The notes under the pieces are model-generated. The model was not told the origin of the DNA and did no database searches. It saw nothing but the letters and a program-made list of their open reading frames with translations. Made by a program: the position numbers and the translations under genes. 64,000 nt of DNA from positions 162,431 to 226,430 of the forward strand of contig JAEWKK010000018.1 in the NCBI GenBank assembly GCA_023386045.1, read 5' to 3'. The DNA is from Bacteroidota bacterium (lineage in GTDB: Bacteria > Bacteroidota > Bacteroidia > Chitinophagales > Chitinophagaceae). Shown here one piece after another: positions 1 to 7,884 of the stretch; the stretch's first letter is position 1, and the number at the start of each line of letters is the position of its first letter.

Positions 1-1211
1 GCGATGGAGTTTTTAAATTTTCTTCAGGAAGCTGGAGCATCTATAATCAATATTATTCTTCGAGACTTGATACGTTGATGGATTTCATTGCTGTTGCTGT
101 GGATCCAAGAGATGAATCGTTATGGGCAGGTTCATTTGGAGGCGGTTTGCTTCACCTGAAGTCTGATAATACATTAGATATCCTTAAACAGAACTCTCCT
201 ATTGGTTCAACTGTTGGCGATCCTACCAGTTATCGCGTGGCCGGCTTGGCTTTTGATTATGAACAAAATCTCTGGATCTCCAATTTCGGATCACCTCAAC
301 AGTTACATGTTTTGAAAAATGATGGCTCATGGCAATCATTTACAGCACCCTTCTTTATTAACCAGAATGCAGTTGCGCAGATCCTGATTGACGATGCAAA
401 TTTTAAATGGATCCAGTCGCCACTAGGCAATGGATTACTGGTTTTTGATCATAACAATACCATTGATAATCCAGGTGATGACAGGTGGCGCATGCTGAGG
501 CAGGGTTCTGGAAATGGCAATCTTCCTTCCAATTATGTTATGAGCCTGGCGAAAGATAAAAGCGGGTTTATATGGGTGGGAACAGACAATGGTGTTGCGG
601 TTTTGCAATGTCCCCAGGATGTGTTTAACAATGGCTGCGAAGCCATTTGGCCAGTGATCAAAGAAGGAGGTTTTGCAAACTATCTTTTCAAAGGACAGGA
701 AGTAAGAGGAATTGCTGTTGATGGTGCAGACAGAAAATGGATTGCAACTTCAAGCGGCGCCTGGCTGGTTTCTCCAGATGGTGATAAAGTGATTGAACAT
801 TTTACAGAAACCAACAGTGCTTTGTTAAGCAATGATATCAGGTCTGTAACCATCAATGGTTTAACAGGAGAAGTTTTTTTCGGCACTTCTAAAGGAATCA
901 GTTCTTTCAGGGGGGCTGCTACTGAAGCTGCCGAAACAAAAGGAAATGTGCTTGTATTTCCCAATCCGGTTGCTCCAGATTATAAAGGCAATATTGGAAT
1001 CAGGGGTTTGCCCGAAAATAGTATAGTAAAGATCACAGAAACCAATGGAAGACTGGTTTACCAGGGTCGCTCTCTTGGCGGACAGGCCACATGGAATGGA
1101 TATGATTATAAGGGTGAAAAAGTTTCTTCAGGGGTTTATCTGGTCATTGCTGTTGACAACCTGCGACAGGAAAAAGTGGTAGGAAAAATTGTTTTCATTT
1201 CTTCGAGATAA
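1..1211 (+). CDS. porZ: PorZ-like beta-propeller protein with C-terminal T9SS-type domain (3' part)
   Basis: The gene runs in from beyond the left edge: the frame is open from base 3 with no start codon needed in the window. About 300 residues are WxG-rich propeller repeats (for example 'GFIWVGTDNGVAVLQ', 'DRKWIATSSGAWLVS') of the two-component-regulator-propeller type. The last ~85 residues begin with FPNPV and end in a beta-sandwich with a 'SSGVYLVIAV' strand, as in type IX secretion CTD domains. A propeller plus CTD matches PorZ, the surface component that delivers anionic LPS to the T9SS sortase complex. gldD and gldE elsewhere in the window agree with a T9SS-bearing host. It could instead be a generic T9SS-secreted propeller protein, because the N-terminal propeller lies outside the window. 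No sensor kinase domain is seen. Confidence 0.6.
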   Translation, partial: DGVFKFSSGSWSIYNQYYSSRLDTLMDFIAVAVDPRDESLWAGSFGGGLLHLKSDNTLDILKQNSPIGSTVGDPTSYRVAGLAFDYEQNLWISNFGSPQQLHVLKNDGSWQSFTAPFFINQNAVAQILIDDANFKWIQSPLGNGLLVFDHNNTIDNPGDDRWRMLRQGSGNGNLPSNYVMSLAKDKSGFIWVGTDNGVAVLQCPQDVFNNGCEAIWPVIKEGGFANYLFKGQEVRGIAVDGADRKWIATSSGAWLVSPDGDKVIEHFTETNSALLSNDIRSVTINGLTGEVFFGTSKGISSFRGAATEAAETKGNVLVFPNPVAPDYKGNIGIRGLPENSIVKITETNGRLVYQGRSLGGQATWNGYDYKGEKVSSGVYLVIAVDNLRQEKVVGKIVFISSR

Positions 1212-1238
1212 TCCAACAAATATTCATGTCTTTATAAA

Positions 1239-1267
1239 CGCCATTGATAGGGAGAATACCTATGGCG
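1239..1267. repeat. bulged inverted repeat upstream of transposase gene
   Basis: CGCCAT (1239-1244) pairs with ATGGCG (1262-1267), and an inner AGG/CCT stem (1249-1251 with 1259-1261) continues the hairpin across a 4-base bulge. It sits between the PorZ-like stop and the transposase start. It could be a terminator remnant or a palindrome bound by the adjacent transposase. There is no T-run after it on the + strand. Confidence 0.35.
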
Positions 1268-1295
1268 TAATATAATTCTGCCAATAATTTGTGGG

Positions 1296-1823
1296 ATGGC
1301 AGAAAAGTTCAAAAACAAATACAGGATTAGTTCTACACGCTTGCCAGGATATGATTATGGAAGGAATGGAGCTTATTTCGTAACGATGAATACAAAATAC
1401 CGACATCATTACTTTGGAAATATTGTTGGTGCTGGCCATCTTAAAAAAATGATCTTTTCTGAAATGGGCAGGATCGCTAATGAATTCTGGATGCAGATAC
1501 CCGGTCATTTCAATTTTGTGCGTCTTGATGCTTTCCAGGTGATGCCAGATCATTTACATGGTATTATCATTATAGACAAAGGTGATGATGGCGGCAGCTT
1601 GGGAAAATTGATAACTGAATACCGGAATGCTTTTGCACCGCAATCAAAGAATCTTGCATCCATAATAAGAGGATTCAAGGCTGGCGTAAAAACCTTTGCG
1701 GTCAAAAACAACATTCCATTTTTCTGGCAGGAAAGGTTTCATGATCATATTATTCAAAACCAGGAAGAATTTCAAAGGATCCGGAAATATATTTTAGAAA
1801 ATGTTTCCAAATGGAAACGGTAG
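1296..1823 (+). CDS. REP-associated tyrosine transposase (Y1/IS200-like, RAYT)
   Basis: A 175-residue single-domain protein of the Y1 transposase superfamily. The HUH-like metal site is H86-L-H88 in 'VMPDHLHGIII'. The 'FFWQERFHDHIIQN' segment (142-155) is typical of RAYTs. The candidate catalytic tyrosine is Y165 in 'RIRKYILENV', aligned by position with Y115 of the E. coli enzyme. RAYTs are usually single-copy, domesticated relatives of IS200/IS605 that nick or mobilise short palindromic REP sequences. Here a palindromic, 18-bp-periodic array starts about 65 bp after the stop, a plausible substrate. No flanking target duplication or second orf (tnpB) is seen, so this is not a full IS605-type element. 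All key residues look intact. Confidence 0.85.
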   Translation: MAEKFKNKYRISSTRLPGYDYGRNGAYFVTMNTKYRHHYFGNIVGAGHLKKMIFSEMGRIANEFWMQIPGHFNFVRLDAFQVMPDHLHGIIIIDKGDDGGSLGKLITEYRNAFAPQSKNLASIIRGFKAGVKTFAVKNNIPFFWQERFHDHIIQNQEEFQRIRKYILENVSKWKR

Positions 1824-1824
1824 G

Positions 1825-1844
1825 GCCGCAATATTTTGCGTCCC
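1825..1844. repeat. degenerate REP-like palindrome after RAYT
   Basis: Directly after the transposase stop, an imperfect palindrome is built on CGCAATATTTTGCG. It shares the GCAATAT core with the array at 1888-1962. Confidence 0.5.
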
Positions 1845-1887
1845 CATAAAATATTCCGGGATCATCGTCGAGATCCAGCATAGTCTA

Positions 1888-1962
1888 GAGATGCAATATC
1901 TTGTCGAGACGCAATATCTTGTCGAGATGCAATATCTTGTGGAGACGCAATATATTGCGTCT
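1888..1962. repeat. REP-like array: 18-bp units ending in a perfect palindrome
   Basis: Four units start at 1888, 1906, 1924 and 1942, exactly 18 bp apart. The first three read GAGAYGCAATATCTTGTS. The fourth ends in the perfect palindrome AGACGCAATATATTGCGTCT (1943-1962). The units lie between the RAYT and recO, and the array ends 5 bp before the recO start codon, so it forms part of the recO upstream region. The match between a RAYT and an adjacent GACGCAATAT palindrome suggests cognate recognition, which is an inference. Confidence 0.8.
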
Positions 1963-1967
1963 TTTCC

Positions 1968-2705
1968 ATGATCCACAAAACAAAAGGCATCATACTAAAG
2001 ACTGTAAAATATGGCGAAACCAGCCTGGTTGTCACTGCTTTTACTGAAGTTTTTGGCCTGCAATCCTACATGGTCAATGGCGTAAGATCATCTTCCTCTA
2101 AAGGCACTGCCAAAGCAGCACTGTTTCAACCTACTGCCATTCTTGAAATGGAAGCCTATCATAATGAATTCAAAAACCTTCAAAGACTTAAGGAATACCG
2201 CTGGGCTTTTTTGTACCAGCATATACTTTCTGATGTAAAGAAAAATGCAGTGGCTCTTTTCATGATCGAGTTGTTGACAAAATGCCTGAAGCAACCCGAA
2301 GCCAATAGCGAATTATTTTATTTTATTGAAGATTCCTTACACCATCTCGACGGGGCAAATGAAAAAGTAACAGCCAACTTCCCTCTTTTCTTCGCATTGC
2401 ACCTGCCTGTTTTTTTTGGATTCAGGATCAGTGATCAAAACAATGAAGACATCCATTACCTCGACCTTGAAGAAGGAAGGTTTACCACCCATCAACCTGC
2501 CCATCAACATTACCTGCAAGACAATGAAGCCGCGGCTGTTTCTCATCTTCTCAAGATCATGCAACCTGAAGAACTGGAAGAACTACCTCTTAACCAGGAA
2601 ATGCGCAGAAGAATGATGCATGCCATAGAAGTTTATTATGCCTTCCATATCCCCGACTTCGGCACGATGAGAACACTTCCGGTACTGAAAGAGTTGATGA
2701 GTTGA
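1968..2705 (+). CDS. recO: DNA repair protein RecO
   Basis: A 245-residue protein whose N-terminus 'IHKTKGIILKTVKYGETSLV' is the RecO OB-fold signature (residues 2-80). An alpha-helical region follows, carrying 'ALFMIELLTKCLKQPEANSELFYFI'. RecO loads RecA on SSB-coated single-stranded DNA in the RecFOR pathway and anneals complementary strands. Length is normal for the family. The start chosen is the ATG at 1968, which lies only 5 bp after the palindromic repeat array, so the 5' leader must be almost wholly repeat sequence. The neighbouring propeller gene reads in the same direction. I see no zinc-finger cysteines. Assignment is secure from the N-terminal signature. Confidence 0.93.
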   Translation: MIHKTKGIILKTVKYGETSLVVTAFTEVFGLQSYMVNGVRSSSSKGTAKAALFQPTAILEMEAYHNEFKNLQRLKEYRWAFLYQHILSDVKKNAVALFMIELLTKCLKQPEANSELFYFIEDSLHHLDGANEKVTANFPLFFALHLPVFFGFRISDQNNEDIHYLDLEEGRFTTHQPAHQHYLQDNEAAAVSHLLKIMQPEELEELPLNQEMRRRMMHAIEVYYAFHIPDFGTMRTLPVLKELMS

Positions 2706-3036
2706 ACCATTATAATCTTCATATTACTATCCGTAGAACTTCTCAAACCTGAATAAAGACATTATCATAATAATTTTCAACGACACCATTGGTCTGCACC
2801 ATGCTTTCGAAAATTCGATGCAAGAGGGATCGCAGCGGAAATCCTCCGAGCGGAGCGAGGAGATTGGAGCGAAGAGCCCGACCCTGAGCCGTGATTTGCA
2901 AGATTTAACCTAGGTGGTGAAAGTAAGGCGAAGGGGCTTGCCCAAATCCTTCAACTCATTTTCACTTAACACATTAAACCTTCTTCCGCCAGCATTTTTA
3001 TTTTACCCAGAATATTTGTTTTGAATACTAAACCAA
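2706..3036. other. 331-bp intergenic region between convergent genes with a structured element
   Basis: No coding frame is supported here. The main content is the nested-stem element at 2824-2884, listed separately. The rest is AT-rich with no clear promoter or T-run terminator. Confidence 0.6.
2824..2884. repeat. nested-stem intergenic element (candidate dispersed repeat or structured RNA)
   Basis: A GC-rich block inside AT-rich spacer. Three nested pairings can be drawn: GGG (2826-2828) with CCC (2877-2879), CGC (2831-2833) with GCG (2869-2871), and AATCCTC (2840-2846) with GAGGAGATT (2857-2865, two extra bases). The internal near-repetition (GGATCGCAGCGGAAATCC versus GATTGGAGCGAAGAGCCC) also gives it two-fold symmetry. 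Similar 'AGCGGAAATCC ... AGCCCGACCC' blocks occur between genes of many Bacteroidetes as I recall them. The Rfam Flavo-1 motif is a candidate family to compare, but I cannot confirm it. Confidence 0.5.
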
Positions 3037-4203
3037 TTAGATAATTCTTTTAATGCTGGCTGTGTAATTACCATCTTCTTTTATCAGCACAACACCTGGC
3101 TTTTTCCCCATTTCAAAACTACCCAGTTGATGATCCATTTCCAGTGCCCTGGCACCGTTGCTGGTGGCCCATTTTAGCAATTCCTCAAGAGGAATGGAAG
3201 AGAAATTCTTTTGAATGGTCATGATCTCATTCAAAACATCCAACTGGTGATTGCTCGCGAGGCTGTCGGTGCCAATAACCATGTTACAACCTCTTCTTCT
3301 CAGCATATCAACAGGAGGAAGTGCATCTTCTATATACAGGTTGGCATTGATGCAAATACAAAAAAAGGTGGTTAGGTCTGTCCCTGCCGATTGCTTTTCA
3401 ATAAAATCTATGTCGGGCTGGCGAATGAAAGTATTGTGTACAAGGATGGCATTCCTTGCCCTGAGAAACCATTTAAAATATGACTGCAGGCTGGAGGTAT
3501 TTACAGGTTGATGATGCGAGTTATCGATCTTCATCAATTCAAACATGCGCAGAAAATCTCCTTTCCCTTCAAGAAACAATTCATCTTCAAAACTCGTTTC
3601 CTGGTTATGAATGGTGACCGTTCGGTTTTCAAAACCATTTTCCATTTGATTCCACAATTCAGTTGAAACAGAATAAGGAGCATGTGGCACTATGGTGCAG
3701 GAATAAGGTAAGGTGGAGAATTCTTGATACAACTGCAAAGCCCTCAGCATTCTTGGTCCGGCAGCCGATGGAAGCCATCCACTTGCTTCAATGAAATTGT
3801 AATAAGCAAGTTTGCTTTTTTCTTTTTGACGAAATGTTGTTGCATTGTTACATATATCGCCAACAGCTACAATTCCATTTTCCATCATTTCAATTTCCGC
3901 AGCTTCAATTGCTGACTGGATTTGTTCTTCGGGATGATGTCTTTCCGTTACAATTCTATAAACAAAGTCTACCAGGCCTGTTTTCTCAGGTATCAGGCCT
4001 TTCATATGACTCAATTCCAGGTGGCAATGGCAGTTGATGAGACCAGGAGAAAGGATACCATCAAATTTTTCTATCCCTTCACCTGCAAGATCCAAAGGCA
4101 GAAGGTCTTTGATACATCCTGCTTCATCTGTAATTAATACCCGGTCATCATGAAATTTATATCCGTCAAAAATTTTATCTGCTGTAAATTTCCTGTAAGC
4201 CAT
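3037..4203 (-). CDS. amidohydrolase-superfamily deaminase/hydrolase
   Basis: A metal-dependent hydrolase of the amidohydrolase superfamily, cytosine/guanine/S-adenosylhomocysteine-deaminase-like branch. The HxH metal pair is in 'NCHCHLELSH' near residue 60. Further ligand regions are 'VPHAPYSVS', 'HNQETSFEDE', 'ILVHNTF' and the aspartate in 'VIGTDSLASN'. The C-terminal 'KPGVVLI' closes the composite beta-sandwich domain. The frame is open 13 codons further up (to 4242). I prefer the ATG at 4203, which gives the usual 'MAYRKFTADKIFDG' opening; the extra residues look non-coding. It stands divergent from prfA. The substrate cannot be read from sequence; an aminofutalosine or nucleoside-type deaminase is possible. 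Confidence 0.78.
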   Translation of the reverse strand: MAYRKFTADKIFDGYKFHDDRVLITDEAGCIKDLLPLDLAGEGIEKFDGILSPGLINCHCHLELSHMKGLIPEKTGLVDFVYRIVTERHHPEEQIQSAIEAAEIEMMENGIVAVGDICNNATTFRQKEKSKLAYYNFIEASGWLPSAAGPRMLRALQLYQEFSTLPYSCTIVPHAPYSVSTELWNQMENGFENRTVTIHNQETSFEDELFLEGKGDFLRMFELMKIDNSHHQPVNTSSLQSYFKWFLRARNAILVHNTFIRQPDIDFIEKQSAGTDLTTFFCICINANLYIEDALPPVDMLRRRGCNMVIGTDSLASNHQLDVLNEIMTIQKNFSSIPLEELLKWATSNGARALEMDHQLGSFEMGKKPGVVLIKEDGNYTASIKRII

Positions 4204-4272
4204 CCTGGCGAAGTTAGCAGGGAATAAATTGCCAAATCCCAAAGCCTATTTCGTACTTCGTACCGGCATCCC

Positions 4273-4280
4273 TAATTTTG
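4273..4280 (+). promoter_or_regulatory. -7 box (TAATTTTG) upstream of prfA
   Basis: An exact match to the Bacteroidetes -7 consensus TAnnTTTG, 16 bp before the prfA ATG. No convincing TTG is found at the -33 position, so the call rests on the -7 box alone. Confidence 0.4.
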
Positions 4281-4296
4281 CCCACTTAATTTTCTT

Positions 4297-5361
4297 ATGC
4301 TCGACAAACTGGAAGCCATAAAAGCAAGATTTGATGACCTGGGTGTTTCCCTCACCAATCCCGAAGTCATTGGTGATAATAAGAAGTTCGGCCAGCTTTC
4401 CAAAGAATATCGTAGCCTGGAGAAGATCGTTACTTCTTACGAAGCCTATAAAAAATTACTAGATGATGTTGCCTTTTACAGGGAAGCGCTGAATGGTCCC
4501 GACGAAGAAATGCGTGAGCTTGCAAAAACAGAATTGCCCGAAGCTGAAGAGAAAAAAGAAAAAATGGAATCGGCCATCAGGCAGATGCTCATTCCTAAAG
4601 ATCTGCAGGATGAAAAAAATGCCATTATAGAGATCAGGGCAGGCACCGGTGGAGATGAAGCCAGTTTATTCGCCGGGGACCTGGCAAGAATGTACCTGAG
4701 GTATTGCGAAAACAGGGGCTGGAAAACCGCTATTCTTTCTGAAAATGAAGGTGCTGTTGGAGGTTATAAAGAGATTCAAATTGAAGTTGCAGGTGACGAT
4801 GTGTATGGCACACTCAAGTTCGAAAGCGGTGTGCACAGGGTTCAAAGGGTTCCAGATACCGAAGCAAGTGGAAGAGTTCACACGAGTGCAGCCACCGTGG
4901 CTGTGATGCCCGAAGCGGAAGAAGTGGATTTTGAACTGAAGGAAAGTGATGTAAAGATGGAAACGGCAAGAAGTGGAGGCGCAGGTGGACAGAACGTGAA
5001 TAAAGTGGAGACCAAGGTTTTGCTCACACATATTCCAACAGGAACAGTTGTGATCTGCCAGACAGAACGCACACAGCTGGGCAACCGTGAGAAAGCCATG
5101 CAAATGCTTCGCACAAGGTTATACGAAGAACAGGTGAGGAAACAGGAGGAAGAGATCTCCAGGCATAGGAAAAGTCTTGTAAGTACGGGCGACCGAAGTG
5201 CCAAGATCAGGACTTATAATTTCCCACAGGGAAGAGTGACAGACCACCGTATTGGGCTCACTCTATATAATCTCCAGGAAGTTTTGAATGGCAATATTGG
5301 AGAATTGATCGAAGCCCTGCAGTTCGCAGAAAATGCTGAAAAAATGACCAAACAGAATTGA
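4297..5361 (+). CDS. prfA: peptide chain release factor 1
   Basis: A class I release factor of 354 residues. The GGQ tripeptide (230-232, in 'SGGAGGQNVNKVET') triggers peptidyl-tRNA hydrolysis, and its glutamine is the usual PrmC methylation target. The stop-codon recognition tripeptide is PxT, here P186-D-T188 in 'VQRVPDTEASGRVHTS', which marks RF1 (UAA/UAG) rather than RF2. The N-terminal domain (1-100) is the usual helical region, and 'IEIRAGTGGDEASLFAGDL' (111-129) is a family signature. Length is normal, with no RF2-type frameshift site. It is transcribed alone from the divergent spacer with the amidohydrolase. Confidence 0.96.
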   Translation: MLDKLEAIKARFDDLGVSLTNPEVIGDNKKFGQLSKEYRSLEKIVTSYEAYKKLLDDVAFYREALNGPDEEMRELAKTELPEAEEKKEKMESAIRQMLIPKDLQDEKNAIIEIRAGTGGDEASLFAGDLARMYLRYCENRGWKTAILSENEGAVGGYKEIQIEVAGDDVYGTLKFESGVHRVQRVPDTEASGRVHTSAATVAVMPEAEEVDFELKESDVKMETARSGGAGGQNVNKVETKVLLTHIPTGTVVICQTERTQLGNREKAMQMLRTRLYEEQVRKQEEEISRHRKSLVSTGDRSAKIRTYNFPQGRVTDHRIGLTLYNLQEVLNGNIGELIEALQFAENAEKMTKQN

Positions 5362-5785
5362 CGGATTTGTGGATGTTTTCCCGCAGCTTCAATCTAATAG
5401 TTTAAACTAACCGCTTTTTTTACGAGAATAATTTCGCAGCTGAAATTTTATTCACCGAAAAATCACTCGGAGAATATCGAACAGATGAACAAGGAATTTT
5501 GATTTAAGAAGTTAGCTGTTTATCGTGTTATCCCCTTTCCTTCGACATTCCTTGTTCATTATTCTTCTGTTCGATATTCTGAACCTCGCGAATGCCCTAA
5601 GGAGTTTTACCTCTCTCTGTTCTGGCATCATTTTTTCTATTATTAAACCAGCCGATGTTCTTTGGATAGTTTTGAAACCCTTAACAGTTCAACGGAAACA
5701 ATTGGCAACATATTTGCGTTAATAGTGTAGTTCTTCTCACATAAAAGCAGTCAATTTTCTCATAAGCAGTTAGTTTTGGTTGCGA
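5362..5785. other. intergenic region with an inverted repeat
   Basis: About 420 bp without a supported gene. It holds the long inverted repeat at 5472-5579 and ends at the bidirectional terminator at 5786. A 65-codon frame (5525-5722) runs through one repeat arm and has no family resemblance. Confidence 0.5.
5472..5579. repeat. inverted repeat with AATATCGAACAG arms
   Basis: The left arm is GAATATCGAACAGA (5472-5485) followed by TGAACAAGGAAT (5486-5497). Both blocks recur exactly on the other strand at 5566-5579 and 5547-5558, separated there by 7 extra bases (5559-5565). The spacer between arms is 49 bp. AATATCGAAC-type words are frequent in spacers of this phylum as far as I recall, so this is probably a non-autonomous dispersed repeat. 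No transposase gene is inside. Confidence 0.7.
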
Positions 5786-5815
5786 CCCCTGTTTCTACAG
5801 GGGTTTATTTTTTTT
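5786..5815. terminator. bidirectional terminator between prfA and vanZ
   Basis: Perfect 7-bp stem CCCCTGT/ACAGGGG (5786-5792 with 5797-5803), 4-base loop, then TTTATTTTTTTT on the + strand. The vanZ stop codon lies in the T-tract. Confidence 0.75.
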
Positions 5816-6175
5816 ATAGACCTTGTGCCAGATCCATACGCCAATTAAACTGCCGGCTATATCAAATGCAAGATCGTAAAGATCAAAATCGCGATTAGGA
5901 ATCCAGTTTTTCTGCACGATCTCTACCGCCAGTCCATAAACTGCCGCAATCATCAAAAACAATAATGTATACCGCTTCTGTCCCTGGTTAAAGGAGGAGC
6001 AAAAAAGAAAGAGTAAGACGACAAAAACTCCTGTATGTACCCATTTGTCCAGGTAGATTTTTGAAAACCAGCTTTCCTTAGGCAAGGCAGAGCCAGGCAG
6101 AAAAAATAGCAGGGTAATAAATAAAAGCCAGCTAAAGGCTAGCCATCGCATGCGCAGGATATTCCATTTCAGCAT
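5795..6175 (-). CDS. VanZ family membrane protein
   Basis: A 126-residue protein with about four membrane helices (approximately 10-27, 47-60, 68-86 and 104-117). The family signature is visible in 'LDKWVHTGVFVVLLFL' and 'YGLAVEIVQ ... PNRDFDLYDLAFDIAGSLIG', the polar loop conserved in VanZ-like proteins. VanZ confers low-level teicoplanin resistance in enterococci. Chromosomal Bacteroidetes homologues have no proven role and are usually annotated only by family. It lies 66 bp downstream of gcvH on the same strand and is probably cotranscribed. A start seven codons later (Met8) is also possible. The 3' end overlaps the T-tract of the shared terminator. Confidence 0.82.
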   Translation of the reverse strand: MLKWNILRMRWLAFSWLLFITLLFFLPGSALPKESWFSKIYLDKWVHTGVFVVLLFLFCSSFNQGQKRYTLLFLMIAAVYGLAVEIVQKNWIPNRDFDLYDLAFDIAGSLIGVWIWHKVYKKNKPL

Positions 6176-6241
6176 CTGGCAAAACTAGGCTCAACCCTTC
6201 AGGATTGAAATTAATTGTAAAGAAAATACCTCTTGAAAAGA

Positions 6242-6619
6242 TTATCCAACAAGAGCCTGGTAGGCAGCGGCATCCATCAATCCATCCAGGTCAGAATTGT
6301 TATCCAGCTTCATCTTTACCATCCAGCCCTGTCCATAAGGATCAGTATTAACCAGGTCAGGACTGCTATTGAGATTTGGATTGACTTCTGTAACCGTTCC
6401 ATCCACAGGAAGATAAAGATCTGAAACAGTTTTAACTGCTTCCACGGTACCAAAAACTTCACCGGCTTTCAGCGGCTGACCTTTGGACTCAATTTCAACA
6501 TATACAATATCACCCAGTTCATGTTGTGCAAAATCGGTGATACCTACAATCGCAGTATCGCCTTCCATACGGATCCATTCGTGGTCTTTGGTATAACGCA
6601 GATTCTCTGGAAAATTCAT
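6242..6619 (-). CDS. gcvH: glycine cleavage system H protein
   Basis: A lipoyl-carrier protein of 125 residues. It shuttles the aminomethyl group between the P, T and L proteins of the glycine cleavage system in the cytoplasm. The lipoylation lysine is K63 in 'TVEAVKTVSDLYLPVDG', and 'YTKDHEWIRMEG' at the N-terminus and 'GWMVKMKL' near the end are family hallmarks. Length is typical. gcvP and gcvT are not in the window, so the system is scattered. Its 3' neighbour is vanZ, and a cyclophilin gene lies 100 bp upstream on the same strand. Confidence 0.95.
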   Translation of the reverse strand: MNFPENLRYTKDHEWIRMEGDTAIVGITDFAQHELGDIVYVEIESKGQPLKAGEVFGTVEAVKTVSDLYLPVDGTVTEVNPNLNSSPDLVNTDPYGQGWMVKMKLDNNSDLDGLMDAAAYQALVG

Positions 6620-6719
6620 AAGCCTGATTTAGGGTGCAATATTAAGCATGGTTTCAAGGATTAAAAAATGATTTCCATAACCATCTCAAAATGCCAGTTG
6701 TTTTAAAAATCCTTTCCTG

Positions 6720-7421
6720 TTATTTTTTTCTTTTGACCAGCCTTACAGAAATGATCCTCATATCCGTTTTGGGACGGTCCCTGTCAGGTCCCGGGCTGGT
6801 TGCAGTAGTTGCAATTTTGTCGACAACATCAAGTCCTTTCACCACTTCACCAAATACCGTATAGTGCTGATCAAGTTGAGGCGTTCCCCCAATGGTTTGA
6901 TAAAGCTTCCTATGTTCAGGAGGCAATTGATAGCCCTTCAATCGTATCGTTTGAATGGAATCCAGCTGGTGCTCATTAAAAACCCGTCCCTGCACTATAT
7001 AAAACTGGCTGCCACTGCTACTTCTTTCAGGATTCACATCATCGCCCATCCTTGCTGCTGCCAGCGCCCCTTTCTTATGAAACAGGCTGGTTCTGATCTC
7101 GGCAGGAATGGTATAACCAGGTCCGCCATTTCCCAGCGGTATTCCGGGTCCGGCCTTTTTACTTTGCGGATCACCGGCCTGGATCATAAATCCGGATATC
7201 ACACGGTGAAAAAGGATGCTGTCAAAATATTTCGATTTGACAAGCTTTAGAAAATTATCACGGTGCAATGGCGTAGAATCGTACAACCGCAATACGATGG
7301 TACCCGCGGTTGTTACCATTTCAACATCTTTTTTCCGGTCCTTCTTTTTGATTTTGATCTCCTGTTGTGCAGGAGCTGTCATTGACATCAGCAGGAGGAA
7401 AAGAACAAGCAGCTTTCTCAT
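6720..7421 (-). CDS. secreted cyclophilin-type peptidyl-prolyl isomerase
   Basis: A 233-residue protein with an N-terminal signal peptide ('KLLVLFLLLMSMTAPAQ', cleavage near 18/19) and a cyclophilin domain from residue 33 on. Active-site segments are 'FHRVISGFMIQAGDP' (catalytic Arg), 'GSQFYIVQG' and 'HYTVFGEVVKGLDVVDKI'. It should speed cis-trans proline isomerisation in the periplasm. A charged KKKDRKK stretch follows the signal. The insert between 'FNEHQLDSI' and 'GTPQLDQHY' is longer than in E. coli PpiA but common in Bacteroidetes. It begins directly after the stop of the small unknown gene upstream (7422), so the two are probably translated from one mRNA. Confidence 0.92.
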   Translation of the reverse strand: MRKLLVLFLLLMSMTAPAQQEIKIKKKDRKKDVEMVTTAGTIVLRLYDSTPLHRDNFLKLVKSKYFDSILFHRVISGFMIQAGDPQSKKAGPGIPLGNGGPGYTIPAEIRTSLFHKKGALAAARMGDDVNPERSSSGSQFYIVQGRVFNEHQLDSIQTIRLKGYQLPPEHRKLYQTIGGTPQLDQHYTVFGEVVKGLDVVDKIATTATSPGPDRDRPKTDMRIISVRLVKRKK

Positions 7422-7769
7422 TTAAAGTAATTCATTTTGTTGAAAATAAAGCAGGATGTGGTCTTTTAAAAAATTTTCCTGTTCGGCGGGATGCATATTG
7501 GGCATGGCCATCAACTGCCTGAAATGCGGCCATCCTTCTTCATCCACATGCGAAAGTTCATAATAGCCACTTGGCATTAAAACCGTGCAGACAGCAATAT
7601 GCATCAGATCCTGTTTCTGTTCTTTAGTAAACTTTTCATGCACCTCTCCTAATTCCTGGATCCCTATCATAAACAACACAGATTCAACATCGGGCTTTTT
7701 GCCAAACCTTTCAATCAGTTTTTCTTCCAGCTTCCACCAGCGGCTTTGCAGGTCATCACTATAATTCAT
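7422..7769 (-). CDS. conserved hypothetical protein, small helical
   Basis: A 115-residue, soluble, mostly helical protein with no signal peptide or membrane segment. Recognisable stretches are 'SVLFMIGIQELGE' and 'HIAVCTVLMPSGYYELSHVDEEGWPHF'. It resembles an uncharacterised family I have seen only in Bacteroidetes, but I cannot name a function. Its stop codon directly abuts the cyclophilin start, so it is the first gene of a two-gene unit. The strongly non-random, acidic composition and the tight coupling argue that it is real. No catalytic motif is evident. Confidence 0.75.
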   Translation of the reverse strand: MNYSDDLQSRWWKLEEKLIERFGKKPDVESVLFMIGIQELGEVHEKFTKEQKQDLMHIAVCTVLMPSGYYELSHVDEEGWPHFRQLMAMPNMHPAEQENFLKDHILLYFQQNELL

Positions 7770-7853
7770 GCCGGCAAATATCGGCTTTCATCATTACATG
7801 CTTTTCATGTCATTGCGGCCAGCCTTTGTTAATAGAAACAGGCATCAAGGTTT

Positions 7854-7861
7854 TATCTTTG
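7854..7861 (+). promoter_or_regulatory. -7 box (TATCTTTG) upstream of serS
   Basis: Exact match to TAnnTTTG, 23 bp before the serS ATG. The nearest TTTG upstream (7825-7828) is 25 bp away, a little beyond the usual spacing. Confidence 0.4.
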
Positions 7862-7884
7862 TCCCCACTTAAATTTTTAGAATC

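Noticed and set aside
1794..1976. Minus-strand frame with repeated YCVSTR peptides
   Set aside because: It only reads the 18-bp array, and the repeat unit length (18) gives six-residue periodicity by itself.
5525..5722. 65-codon frame on + strand
   Set aside because: It runs through one arm of an inverted repeat, has no family resemblance, and has no promoter.
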